Source of the DNA: Botrimarina mediterranea
GTDB lineage: Bacteria; Planctomycetota; Planctomycetia; Pirellulales; Lacipirellulaceae
Length of the DNA stretch: 64,000 nucleotides
Direction: 5' to 3'
NCBI RefSeq assembly: GCF_007753265.1
Contig: NZ_CP036349.1
Location: forward strand, 496,001-560,000
Shown: in pieces, positions 8,708-16,636 of the stretch
Numbering within the stretch: the first letter of the stretch is position 1
Layout: each line of letters begins with the position of its first letter
Position numbers and translations under genes: made by a program
Notes under the pieces: model-generated
What the model was told of the DNA's origin: nothing
Database searches by the model: none
What the model saw: the letters and a program-made list of their open reading frames with translations, nothing else

Positions 8708-9191
8708 ACGAGACACCCACGTGTGTCGCTTCCACTGTCGGCAGCTCTACCACCGCGATCGTGTGCCGGTCCGCGCGATAGAGCGCCCCGGGGTTGAGCA
8801 CCAGCGTGTCGCCCTGCTTGTCGGCCGCGGCGATGTGCGTGTGGCCGTAGCAGACGAGGGCGTAATCGCCCGACTGGATGGCGCTGCGGAACGCGCCGCG
8901 GTCGTGGCTGTGTAGCAGCGCGATCCGCACGCCGGCTAGCTCGATATCGCCGAACAGCTCGTGGCACGTCTGGCCCGCCGCCTCGATCGCGCGGCGCAAC
9001 TCAGCCTGGTCGTAGTCGCAGTTGCCGAACACAAAGTGCGTCGGCCACGGGGCGAACATCTCAACCAGCTCGGCCGACCCGATGTCGCCGCAATGCAGCA
9101 CGACCTCGACCTCCAGCGACTCAAGCATCCGAATCGCCGGCCGCGTGTGATCGACCGAGCCGTGGGTGTCGCTAACAACGCCAATACGCAT
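8706..9191 (-). CDS. YfcE/MJ0936-type calcineurin-like phosphoesterase
   Basis: 161 aa, cytosolic. All metal-ligand blocks of the metallophosphoesterase fold are present in order: VVSDTHG (5-11), LHCGDIGS (32-39), FGNCDYD (55-61), LLHSHDRG (93-100) and CYGHTHIA (114-121). Length and motif spacing match the short YfcE-like phosphodiesterases, which hydrolyse artificial phosphodiesters and in some cases cyclic nucleotides; the natural substrate is generally unknown. The stop codon touches a palindromic repeat. Confidence 0.87.
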   Translation of the reverse strand: MRIGVVSDTHGSVDHTRPAIRMLESLEVEVVLHCGDIGSAELVEMFAPWPTHFVFGNCDYDQAELRRAIEAAGQTCHELFGDIELAGVRIALLHSHDRGAFRSAIQSGDYALVCYGHTHIAAADKQGDTLVLNPGALYRADRHTIAVVELPTVEATHVGVS

Positions 9192-9206
9192 AAGAGTCTC
9201 TGAATT

Positions 9207-9230
9207 GAGCCGTCGGCGCTAGCCGCGGGT
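9207..9230 (-). repeat. Dispersed repeat copy overlapping a stop codon
   Basis: GAGCCGTCGGCGCTAGCCGC (9207-9226) is the inverse of the repeat at 39-63 and 43959-43984. The TAG stop of the ATP-grasp gene (9219-9221) lies inside it. Confidence 0.6.
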
Positions 9231-10373
9231 AGCGAACCGGGCAAGCAAGATTTCAGCGAGAGCATCCAGCCCTTCCGCAACCGCTGAGCAAGACTCTGAT
9301 TCTACCAAGATCGTACAGATCGGTTCTCCCGCCCCGATCGCCGTCCCCGCGCGAGGGACATCCGCCACGCGACCCGCGCGATGAAGTTCGAGCAATTCGC
9401 CAGCGAGCGACTCTCCAACCTGGATCGGCTCCGCAGCGTAAAGGATGCGTTTGCCGACGTGCTTACCGGGTTGTGACTCAGTACCCGGTTCAAGCCCCTC
9501 AGCAAAGCACGCCGCATGCGCCGCGACCGCCGAAACGCCGTTCGCTCGTTCGATCACTTCGACCGACGCCGTGTAGCGAGGGTTGATCTCGATTACGCAA
9601 AGAAGCTGCTCAAACTGAATGAGATCGACACCGACAACCCCTCGAAGACCGAGCGAACTGCTTAGGCAACGGCCAAGGTTGTCCAAGGTGATCGCGTGAG
9701 AAACAGAAGGCGCCAGCGGGCCGATCGACCCTCGGTAATGGAATTCGTTGTCACTATCTCCGACAAGTTGTTCGGACAGTCCAAGCAGCGTTGCGCCTTG
9801 GGTATCGGCGACAAACAAGGCAGAGAGACTCTCGCCCTCCTGCAGGTGATCCTGGATATACATTCCGAGATTGACTGCTCGATCGTAGTCGTCTTGGTTG
9901 TTGATCCGCCATACGCCCGCCCCGTTACTTTGCCGGTACGATTTGGCCAGTGACGGCCCCCATGGCCAGTAAGTTTTGTAGGATTTACCTGGAGTTGCTC
10001 TTATCGTCGCGGGATAGGGAACATCCGCCTTGAAGAGATGGTAGCCGTATTCAGAAGGATCACGGCATCGCCGCAGCGCCTCACCGCTCACACCCCACAG
10101 CGGCCTAATCGCCGCCATCTGATCGACAAGGTCCGGGTAGTTCTCCAGCGCCCCCGTGTACATCCACGCATCGACATCCTGCTTCGCAAGCCAATCGACG
10201 AAGCCGTGCGGGTAATCCTCGATCTTCGTGATCGGACAAACCCCATCAAGATCGGCGTCGGCAAACAGATCGGCGCCAACCACCTCAAACCCTGCCCGCA
10301 GCGCCGACTGCGCCGCGGCGCGGACACTGGCGCCGACGATCGCGAGGCGAGTTGGTCGTTCTGAAGGAACCAC
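9219..10373 (-). CDS. ATP-grasp superfamily protein, substrate unknown
   Basis: About 385 aa from a GTG at 10373. The longest frame begins at another GTG (10442), but that part translates a palindromic repeat. The N-terminus RLAIVGASVRAAAQSALRAG is a preATP-grasp Rossmann-like domain. Then follow a lysine-bearing segment KSYKTYWPWGPSLAKSY, a mid region with VGDSDNEFHYRGSIGPL, and the late metal-binding block VGVDLIQFE...VIEINPRYTAS, where the E and N of EINPR coordinate Mg-ATP. This arrangement resembles COG2232-type ATP-grasp ligases found in planctomycetes and methylotrophs; linkage to methanopterin-type C1 chemistry is only a guess. No partner gene lies nearby. GC is lower than in the neighbours. 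Confidence 0.75.
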   Translation of the reverse strand: MVPSERPTRLAIVGASVRAAAQSALRAGFEVVGADLFADADLDGVCPITKIEDYPHGFVDWLAKQDVDAWMYTGALENYPDLVDQMAAIRPLWGVSGEALRRCRDPSEYGYHLFKADVPYPATIRATPGKSYKTYWPWGPSLAKSYRQSNGAGVWRINNQDDYDRAVNLGMYIQDHLQEGESLSALFVADTQGATLLGLSEQLVGDSDNEFHYRGSIGPLAPSVSHAITLDNLGRCLSSSLGLRGVVGVDLIQFEQLLCVIEINPRYTASVEVIERANGVSAVAAHAACFAEGLEPGTESQPGKHVGKRILYAAEPIQVGESLAGELLELHRAGRVADVPRAGTAIGAGEPICTILVESESCSAVAEGLDALAEILLARFATRG

Positions 10374-10467
10374 GGATGACACGGATATCACGGATGAAAA
10401 AAGACAAGCCGCTTCGCTGTCACAACAGATCAAACACGTCACTCGACATCCGTGTCATCCGTGGTTC
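10367..10467. repeat. Palindromic repeat with perfect 20-bp arms (ATCCGTGTCATCCGTGG family)
   Basis: GAACCACGGATGACACGGAT (10367-10386) and its exact reverse complement (10448-10467) flank a 61-bp spacer that holds a further half-copy (ATCACGGATGAA). The right arm ends at the first base of the MazG-like gene's stop codon; the left arm overlaps the likely start of the ATP-grasp gene. This sequence type is widespread between genes in planctomycetes and some other phyla (established observation; I cannot count copies). Confidence 0.8.
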
Positions 10468-10871
10468 TAATCCTTCGGGCGCTCATAACTCGGCTTCCCG
10501 CGGAACACCGCCGCCGGGTACTTCTCATGGTTGCGGCGCATTTTGGCCCGCACGGTTTGCGAGAGGTCCACGCCCAGCGCGCCCGACATCGCGAAGCAGT
10601 AGCCCACCACATCGGCCAGTTCTTCTGCGGCGGCGGCACGCTTTGTTGGGTCGGCGACGACGGCCTGGGCTTCGGCCGGGTCGAGCCACTGAAAGTGCTC
10701 CATCAGCTCGGCCGCTTCGATCGCGATCGACATCGCCAGGTTCTTTGGCGAATGATAACGCGACCAGTCGCGCTCGGCGACGAAGTCTTCAACAAGCTGA
10801 CGGAGTTCGGCGACGGTGGTGGCGTCGTCGCCGCGATCGGCCCTGTTAGCTTCGGTTCGTTCGGTTGGCAT
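10467..10871 (-). CDS. MazG-like nucleotide pyrophosphohydrolase
   Basis: 134 aa. The EExxE-12/28-ExxD-type metal signature of the all-alpha NTP pyrophosphatase superfamily is visible: IEAAELMEHFQW followed by EELADVVGYCFAM. The short single-domain form with the WSRYHSPKNLAMSIAIEAAE block is the MazG/RS21-C6-like group that hydrolyses dCTP or other (modified) nucleotides to monophosphates, a house-cleaning role. Its ATG shares one base with the stop codon of the upstream response-regulator-like gene (TAATG), so the two are likely co-translated. Confidence 0.87.
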   Translation of the reverse strand: MPTERTEANRADRGDDATTVAELRQLVEDFVAERDWSRYHSPKNLAMSIAIEAAELMEHFQWLDPAEAQAVVADPTKRAAAAEELADVVGYCFAMSGALGVDLSQTVRAKMRRNHEKYPAAVFRGKPSYERPKD

Positions 10872-11746
10872 TAAGCGGCTTTCGAGGCTGGCGTTACTTG
10901 GGCGGGAACCGCCCGAAGATAACGCCGCCGGTAAGCCTCGGCCAAGTGAACGACCGCTTCGAAGAGGAGCCGATCGGCCTCGTCACGGACCGCCTGGGCC
11001 GCCCGAGGGGCCAGTCCGGCGACCGTGTCATTCACCGCCGCCAGATGCAGCTCCAAGAGCCGCGGGCCGGTGATGCCCTCGTCGGCGAGGTCATCCGCGA
11101 GTCGCGTAAGTTCGTCGCTCCGTGGCGAGCCGGAAACCACCGCCCGCCGCAGAAGGTCGGAGTAAGCGGCGCCCGCGTCGCGATTGAGTCGGAGTGTCGT
11201 CACGACGTCGGCGAGCGGCTGATCGGGGAGCATCCGCAACTCCGCCACCAAACGCTGCTGCGACTCGACGAGCCGCCGAGACTGCTCTTCGTCGCGTGCG
11301 AGCTGCTGTTGCTCGGCGAGCAACGCCCGCCGCATCTCTCGCAGTCGCTCACGCGCCTCGATTGCCCGCCGCATCCGGCCGGCGAGTTGCGCGGCAGTCG
11401 TCTCGGCAAGACAGGCGTACTCATCGGCGCCGGCGTCCCAAGACGCCGCTTCCAGGTCGATCGCCCGCGCAGCGCCAAGAATCGCGACCGGCGTTTCGTC
11501 CCCTGCCCCACGCAACGCGCGAGCCAAGACTAAGGCGTCGACGGTTGGGGGCTCATGCAACGCCACCAGCGCGTCGAACGGCTCGCGACGCAGCGCAGCC
11601 AGGGCCTCGGCCACCGTCGCCACCAGCACCGGTTCCGCCGCGTCGAACGCCGACGCTACACTCGCCGCCAACGACCGCGCACGACGCACGTCGGCCGCGA
11701 CGGCGACCAGGCGGAGCGGCGGTTGGTGATCGAGCGGCATCGGCAT
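10871..11746 (-). CDS. Response-regulator-like protein with helical C-terminal domain
   Basis: About 291 aa from MPMPLDHQPPLRLV; a longer frame to 11887 reads through the palindromic repeat at 11821-11885 and is rejected. Residues ~8-120 look like a degenerate receiver fold (LRLVAVAADVRRARSL, PFDALVALHEPPTVDAL, ETPVAILGAARAIDLE, GADEYACL), but the acidic pocket and phosphoacceptor Asp are not clear: the position expected for D-V-V/L reads LVALHEP. A coiled coil (about 130-190) and an alpha-helical tail follow. I do not recognise the tail. It probably does not accept phosphate (inference). It overlaps the MazG-like gene by one base. Confidence 0.6.
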   Translation of the reverse strand: MPMPLDHQPPLRLVAVAADVRRARSLAASVASAFDAAEPVLVATVAEALAALRREPFDALVALHEPPTVDALVLARALRGAGDETPVAILGAARAIDLEAASWDAGADEYACLAETTAAQLAGRMRRAIEARERLREMRRALLAEQQQLARDEEQSRRLVESQQRLVAELRMLPDQPLADVVTTLRLNRDAGAAYSDLLRRAVVSGSPRSDELTRLADDLADEGITGPRLLELHLAAVNDTVAGLAPRAAQAVRDEADRLLFEAVVHLAEAYRRRYLRAVPAQVTPASKAA

Positions 11747-11820
11747 CGGTCCGGGCGAGACGGAAAGCTCATGGACGCTAGGAAATCGATGAGGGTGGGT
11801 CAACGGCGAAGCTCCCGTTC

Positions 11821-11885
11821 GAGCCGCGCCCGTCAGGTAGCGGAGCCGCCCCGCTAGCAACTCCGCTACCTGACGGGCGCGGCTC
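11821..11885. repeat. Perfect 25-bp-arm palindrome (GAGCCGCGCCCGTCAGG family)
   Basis: Arms at 11821-11845 and 11861-11885 are exact reverse complements around a 15-base spacer; the arm begins GAGCCGCGCCCGTCAGGTAG. Single arms recur at 31717-31745 (with AAGCGGAG in place of TAGCGGAG) and, inverted, at 42637-42664. It sits between divergent genes upstream of larC. Confidence 0.85.
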
Positions 11886-11946
11886 AAAGTTTGCTAAACT
11901 CCGCCATTGCTCGCTAACCGCTAACGACTAACCGCCAACTGCTTCT

Positions 11947-13152
11947 ATGCGTATCGCTTACCTCGACTGTGCTAGCGGCGTCAGCGGTGATATGACGCTG
12001 GGCGCCCTCGTGGACGCCGGCGTTGATCTCGCCGCGATCCAGGCCGGGCTCGACTCGCTCGCCTGGCCCGACAACACGCCCAACTGCCGCCTCATCGCCA
12101 CACAGGTCAAGAAGCAGGGTTTCCGGGCGACGCAGGTCGTCGTCGAGCACGAGCCCGAGCACGCCCACCGGCACCTGCACCACATCCAGAAGATGATCGA
12201 CGGCGGGTCGCTCACGCCGCGGGCCCACACGCTAGCGACCGCCATCTTCCGCCGCATCGCCGAGGCCGAGGCGAAGGTCCACGGCTCGACGCTCGAGAAG
12301 GTCCACTTCCACGAAGTCGGCGCCATCGACTCGATCGCCGACATTGTCGGCGCCGCAATCGGCTGGGACCTCTTGAACGTGGACGAAGTCCACTGCGCGC
12401 CGGTGCCAACTGGCAGCGGCTTCATCCAGATCGCCCACGGCCGCTGCGCAATCCCCGCGCCGGCGACGGCCGAGCTCTTGATGGGCGTGCCCCTCGCCGA
12501 GCACCCGCCCACGGGTCCGGTCGTCGGCGAGCTCACGACGCCCACCGGCGCCGCCATCGTCAAAGAGCTCGCCAAGTCGTTCGGTCCGCTGCCGGCGATG
12601 ACGATCGAGCGCATCGGCTTCGGCGCGGGCCAGAAGGACTTCGATCACCCGAACGTGTTGCGACTTGTTGTCGGCACGAAGAGCGGCGAAGCGGCGCCAT
12701 CGAGCGACCCCGTATCGACGATCGTCCTGTTGGAAACGAATCTCGACGACTCGTCGGGCGAGGCGATCGGCGACTGCGTCGAACGCCTCTGGGCCGCCGG
12801 CGCGCTCGACGTGGCGCTGTCGCCCTTGCAGATGAAGAAGCACCGCCCGGGCGTGTTGCTCACCGTGCAAGCGACGCCCGCCGATGCCGAACGGCTCGCC
12901 ACCATCGTTTTCCGTCACACCACGGCACTAGGCATGCGTCGCCAAACGGTCGAGCGGATCGTCCTGCCACGGCGGAAGGTGACGGTTACCACTCCCTGGG
13001 GCGAGACGTCCGGTGTCGTCGCCACGCTCCCCGGCGGGGCCGGCGAACGATTCACGCCCGAGTACGAGGATTGCAAAGCCCTCGCTGACGGCGCAGGCGT
13101 AACGGTCCGTGATGTGAGCCAAGCCGCAAGCGCCGCTTGGGGCGGACAGTAA
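11947..13152 (+). CDS. larC: Nickel-pincer cofactor biosynthesis protein LarC
   Basis: 401 aa in a single uninterrupted frame. LarC is the CTP-dependent cyclometallase that inserts nickel into the pyridinium bis-thiocarboxylate mononucleotide precursor to give the cofactor of lactate racemase-type enzymes. The N-terminus RIAYLDCASGVSGDMTLGAL matches the family's D..SG.SGDM signature; VHFHEVGAIDSIADIVGA (around 120-137) and TTPTGAAIVKELA (about 198-210) are further conserved blocks, and ETNLDDSSGEAIG opens the C-terminal (LarC2) domain. In Lactobacillus the two halves are joined by a programmed frameshift; here they are fused. larA, larB and larE are not in the window. Confidence 0.9.
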   Translation: MRIAYLDCASGVSGDMTLGALVDAGVDLAAIQAGLDSLAWPDNTPNCRLIATQVKKQGFRATQVVVEHEPEHAHRHLHHIQKMIDGGSLTPRAHTLATAIFRRIAEAEAKVHGSTLEKVHFHEVGAIDSIADIVGAAIGWDLLNVDEVHCAPVPTGSGFIQIAHGRCAIPAPATAELLMGVPLAEHPPTGPVVGELTTPTGAAIVKELAKSFGPLPAMTIERIGFGAGQKDFDHPNVLRLVVGTKSGEAAPSSDPVSTIVLLETNLDDSSGEAIGDCVERLWAAGALDVALSPLQMKKHRPGVLLTVQATPADAERLATIVFRHTTALGMRRQTVERIVLPRRKVTVTTPWGETSGVVATLPGGAGERFTPEYEDCKALADGAGVTVRDVSQAASAAWGGQ

Positions 13153-13163
13153 GACTAAATGAT

Positions 13164-13243
13164 CCACGACGGAACAAAGGAACGAAGGAAGGCCACAGCT
13201 CAGGCGGCGATTCCGCTTCTTTGTTCCTTCGTTCCTTTGTGGT
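13164..13243. repeat. Palindromic repeat (GGAACGAAGGAAC family)
   Basis: ACAAAGGAACGAAGGAA (13174-13190) and its exact reverse complement (13225-13241) flank a 34-base spacer. It fills most of the gap between larC and the next small gene. Confidence 0.65.
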
Positions 13244-13252
13244 GAGCTCTTT

Positions 13253-13636
13253 ATGCCCCTGGCGTTGCTAGCCGCCGATACGCCCTGGCTTCCCGCCGCG
13301 ATGTTCGCCGCCGGGTGCGCAGCGCTCACCTTTATTCTGCTGCGGATCAATTGGCGCCGGCAGAGCAAACGCACTCGCGGCGGGTCCGGGCCACCGCTCG
13401 ACGCCCAGCCTCGTCCAACGCACCAGTGGGACGGCTCCCAAAATGACACGGCGGCGAAGTTCGACCGACAACAAGTCGAACTGCACGAATTGGCCCGCGA
13501 CCTCACCGGCCAGATCGACACCAAGCTTGTTCTGCTGCAACAGCTCCTCGCTCAAAGCGATGAACAGATCAAACGACTCGAGACGCTCTTGCACGAGGCC
13601 GAGGTCAAGAAGGGAGGCCAAGGGACGACCGATTGA
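13253..13636 (+). CDS. Small membrane-anchored coiled-coil protein
   Basis: 127 aa, unrecognised. One N-terminal transmembrane helix (about residues 14-32, AAMFAAGCAALTFILL) is followed by a basic, polar linker and a C-terminal heptad-like helix (DRQQVELHELARDLTGQI...LLQQLLAQSDEQIKRLETLLHE, about 70-118). The topology suggests a bitopic inner-membrane protein with a cytosolic coiled coil. It stands alone after larC, separated by a repeat. The start is the ATG in TTTATGCCCC; no strong ribosome site is visible. Confidence 0.65.
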   Translation: MPLALLAADTPWLPAAMFAAGCAALTFILLRINWRRQSKRTRGGSGPPLDAQPRPTHQWDGSQNDTAAKFDRQQVELHELARDLTGQIDTKLVLLQQLLAQSDEQIKRLETLLHEAEVKKGGQGTTD

Positions 13637-13802
13637 GCGAAAGCCGGGTCACATGGCGCCTGCCTCACATCGGAGACGGTTAGTGTCGCGGGCCGTTTAC
13701 CGTAGGTCTTACGAGACTAATCCTCGCAAGCCAACCGTGCCTTCTGCCGGCAGCCCGAGCCACTCAGCGGGGGGCCGATGGTAGAAAGCCGCGTCAACAT
13801 AG

Positions 13803-13876
13803 CACGCCCGGCAGGGCTCGAACCTGCGACCTGCGGATTAGAAGTCCGCTGCTCTATCCAGCTGAGCTACGGGCGC
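13803..13876 (-). tRNA. tRNA-Arg (anticodon TCT)
   Basis: A 74-nt cloverleaf reads on the minus strand: acceptor GCGCCCG pairing with CGGGCGT (one G-T), D-stem GCTC/GAGC, anticodon stem GCGGA/TCCGC around loop CTTCTAA (anticodon TCT, reading AGA/AGG), variable loop AGGTC, T-stem GCAGG/CCTGC with loop TTCGAGC, discriminator G. No CCA is encoded directly after the discriminator (TGCT... follows). Confidence 0.95.
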
Positions 13877-13958
13877 GTGACGGGCGTCTAAAGGGTGACG
13901 CCGTCGCCATAGCTTAGCACGCCGGCGGCGAGGCCACAGAGTGGGCGGTTTCGTGCGG

Positions 13959-15062
13959 TCAGCCGGCCTGTTTGCCGACGGCGACATGCCGTTCGACGAT
14001 CGGCTCGGTGATCTGCACCGCTTTGCGGCCCTTGAAGGCGCCGGGCGACGCGTGGAACTTCTTGCGGCCCTCGACCGACACCACCAGTGGGGCGTGGATG
14101 TCTTTCTCGGTTGTGATGATGTCGCCGACTCGCAGGCCCACGAGGTCCGCCGTTGAGATCTGCGAGGTCGCCAGATCGACCGACAGCTCGACGATCGAAT
14201 GACCCAACCGGTCGCTGATCTGCTGCACCGACTCCGGCGTCGAAGGCTTCTTGCTGTAAGTGACCCAGCTGTTGGCGCTGAGCTTGCCGCCGATCCGCTC
14301 GATCGAGTTGAACGGGATGCAGAGGTTCATCATGCCGCGGACGTCGCCGATCGTCAGCTCGAAGCTGATTAGCACGATCACTTCGTTCGGCGGCACGATC
14401 TGCACGAGCTGCGGGTTGCTCTCGACGTGATCGATCTCCGGCGAGAGCTCGATCACGTTCATCCACGCGATCTTGATCTCGTTAAGGAAGAGCGACGTCA
14501 CGCGGCTCGCCAGACGCAGTTCGATCTCGGTGAGCGGCCGCCGCGCGGGGTTCGACGCGTCGGCCGTGCCGCCGAGCAAGCGGTCGATGATCGGGAACAG
14601 CAGCGACGGGTTGATGTCGAGGATCAACTGACCTTCGAGCGGCGGGGCGTTGATCAGGTTGAAGCAGGTGGGGTTCTCGAGGCTAAAGACGAACTCGCTG
14701 TAGGTGAGTTGGTCGACGCTCGTGAGCTTCACCTCGACGATGGTTCGCAGCAACGCCGAGAGGGCGGCGCCGTAGTTACGGCTGAAACCCTCGTGCATCG
14801 TCTGGAGCGCGCGCATCTGCTCTTTGCCGACGCGCTCGGGACGCTTGAAGTCGTAGGTGGTGACCTTCTCGGTCGGCGCCGGCAGCGGCGCGATTGTCGG
14901 AACAATCCCCTGGCCGCCGAACGAGACCGGCTGCGAAGACGGCGCGGGCTGGGTAACGGCCGCTTTTGACGCCGCTTTGGACTCCGCCTTCTTCGGCGCA
15001 GCCGGGGCCGCCTTGCCGAGCAGGCTCTCGATCTCGTCTTGGCTGAGGACTTCGTCGGACAC
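13959..15062 (-). CDS. fliM: Flagellar motor switch protein FliM
   Basis: 367 aa. FliM forms the C-ring with FliG and FliN and receives phospho-CheY. The N-terminus VLSQDEIESLLGKA is the conserved CheY-binding peptide. An Ala/Lys-rich linker follows, then the FliM middle domain (FKRPERVGKEQMRALQTMHE ... LTSVDQLTYSEFVFSL ... LLGGTADASNPARRPLTEIE) and a C-terminal SpoA domain (VDLATSQISTADLVGLRVGD ... FHASPGAFKGRKAVQI). Length and order are normal. No other flagellar gene is in the window, so the motor genes are dispersed in this genome. The tRNA gene lies downstream on the same strand. Confidence 0.95.
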   Translation of the reverse strand: MSDEVLSQDEIESLLGKAAPAAPKKAESKAASKAAVTQPAPSSQPVSFGGQGIVPTIAPLPAPTEKVTTYDFKRPERVGKEQMRALQTMHEGFSRNYGAALSALLRTIVEVKLTSVDQLTYSEFVFSLENPTCFNLINAPPLEGQLILDINPSLLFPIIDRLLGGTADASNPARRPLTEIELRLASRVTSLFLNEIKIAWMNVIELSPEIDHVESNPQLVQIVPPNEVIVLISFELTIGDVRGMMNLCIPFNSIERIGGKLSANSWVTYSKKPSTPESVQQISDRLGHSIVELSVDLATSQISTADLVGLRVGDIITTEKDIHAPLVVSVEGRKKFHASPGAFKGRKAVQITEPIVERHVAVGKQAG

Positions 15063-15080
15063 GGGTCGCTGCGCGACAGA

Positions 15081-15200
15081 GGCTAGATGATAGAGGCTAG
15101 AGGCTAGGCAATTGCCGACAACATTGCACGGTCAGTTGTGCCGCCCCGGCCCGCGCAGCCCTCTCGTAGGCCGTCTGCTAGCAAACCTCTAGCCTCTGAT
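15081..15200. repeat. GAGGCTAGA inverted repeat between fliM and proA
   Basis: GAGGCTAGATGATAGAGGCT (about 15081-15100) is mirrored by CTAGCAAACCTCTAGCCTC (about 15178-15196). It occupies most of the fliM-proA gap, and the proA stop codon (15189-15191) lies inside the right arm. Confidence 0.5.
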
Positions 15201-16472
15201 TTGTCCCGTCCCCGTCACCACGTACTTGTACGTCGTCAACTCGTCGACGCCGCAGGGGCCGCGGGCGTGGAACTTGTCGGTGCTGATGCCGATCTCGGCG
15301 CCGAGACCGAACTCGCCGCCGTCGTTGAAGCGGGTGCTAGCATTGACGACGACCGCAGCGCTATCCACCGCGGCTGTAAACCGCTGGGCCGAGGCCAGGT
15401 CGGTTGTGACGATGGCGTCGGTGTGGTGCGAGCCGTAGCGGTTGATGTGGTCAATCGCCGCTTCGAGCGAATCGACCACTGCGGCGGAGATGATCGGCCC
15501 GAGGTACTCGGCGCCGAAGTCTTGCTCGCTCGCCGGCTTCGCGGTTGGCACGAGCTTGCGGACACGCTCGTCGCCGCGGACCTCGACGCCCGCGTCCGTT
15601 AGCGCCTTAGCGACCCGGGGCAGCAGCCGCTCGGCGGCGTCGGCGTGCACCAGCAGCGACTCGGCCGCGTTGCAGACGCCGTAACGGTGCGTCTTGCTGT
15701 TGAGCGTGATCCGCTCGGCGAACTCCGGGTCGGCCGACGCGTCGAGGTAGACGTGGCAGTTGCCGTCGAAGTGCTTGATGACAGGCATCGTCGCCTCGGC
15801 CGCGACGCGGCGGATGAGGCCCTCGCCGCCACGCGGGATCGCCACGTCGATGAAGTCGTTCATCGACAGGAAGTGGCCCACCGCCTCGCGGTCGGTGGTG
15901 CTCACTAGCTGCACAGCGTCTTCGGGGAGGCCGATCTCTTGTGCGGCTTGGGCGAGCAGATCGACGATCGCCTGCGACGAATGGATCGCTTCCTTGCCGC
16001 CGCGGAGGATGACGGCGTTGCCCGCCTTCACGCAAATCGCCGCGGCGTCGGCGGTGACGTTGGGTCGCGACTCGTAGATGAAAAAAACCACGCCCAGCGG
16101 CGCCCGCACCTTGTCGATCCGCAGACCATTGGGCCGCACCGTCGAGTCGATCACCGCGCCGATCGGGTCGCGGAGCGCCGCCACTTCTTCGAGCGCCGCA
16201 GCGATCGACTCAATGCGTTCGGGCGTCAGCCGCAGGCGGTCAATCGCGGCGTCGGTGAGGCCGTAGCCCGGCGCCGCGTCGAGGTCGAGCTGGTTCGCTT
16301 CGGCGAGCCGCTCTGAGCTGGCGCGGAGCAGTTCGGCCGACCGCAGCAGCCACGCAATCTTCACCTCGCCGAGCACTGTGGCGAGGGCGGCGGAGGCGCG
16401 TTTGGCGCGCTGAGCGACGTCACGGCAGTAAGCGGCTAGGTCTTTCACGGCGGGGGTGTCGAGAAGGGACAT
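15189..16472 (-). CDS. proA: Gamma-glutamyl phosphate reductase
   Basis: 427 aa from the ATG of [16 protein letters not shown]; the longer frame is a non-conserved extension. ProA reduces gamma-glutamyl phosphate to glutamate-5-semialdehyde with NADPH, the second step of proline synthesis. Visible signatures: [40 protein letters not shown] (NADPH site), and [16 protein letters not shown] with the catalytic Cys. GTGQIRG at the C-terminus is followed by a stop codon lying in a repeat. proB is not adjacent; folP and asnS lie upstream on the same strand but are separated by spacers, so an operon is uncertain. Confidence 0.95.
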   Translation of the reverse strand: MSLLDTPAVKDLAAYCRDVAQRAKRASAALATVLGEVKIAWLLRSAELLRASSERLAEANQLDLDAAPGYGLTDAAIDRLRLTPERIESIAAALEEVAALRDPIGAVIDSTVRPNGLRIDKVRAPLGVVFFIYESRPNVTADAAAICVKAGNAVILRGGKEAIHSSQAIVDLLAQAAQEIGLPEDAVQLVSTTDREAVGHFLSMNDFIDVAIPRGGEGLIRRVAAEATMPVIKHFDGNCHVYLDASADPEFAERITLNSKTHRYGVCNAAESLLVHADAAERLLPRVAKALTDAGVEVRGDERVRKLVPTAKPASEQDFGAEYLGPIISAAVVDSLEAAIDHINRYGSHHTDAIVTTDLASAQRFTAAVDSAAVVVNASTRFNDGGEFGLGAEIGISTDKFHARGPCGVDELTTYKYVVTGTGQIRG

Positions 16473-16559
16473 AACGGTTCTTGCAGACTTTGAAAGCGAA
16501 TTCCTCCCATTATCGCCGATGTGGTGGCTAAAACCAACAACCAAATGGGAAACGTCTAT

Positions 16560-16636
16560 GCGAGCCGGGAAGCGTAAGCTCCCGGAGTTGCAGCGAGTAC
16601 CAGACACACTCCGGGCGCTGACGCTTACGGCTCGCT
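16560..16636. repeat. Palindromic repeat (GCGAGCCG..AAGCGT family) overlapping folP stop
   Basis: GCGAGCCGGGAAGCGTAAGC (16560-16579) is mirrored by CGCTGACGCTTACGGCTCGC (16616-16635). The final codons AGC GAG CCG TAA of folP are read from its right arm. Confidence 0.7.
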
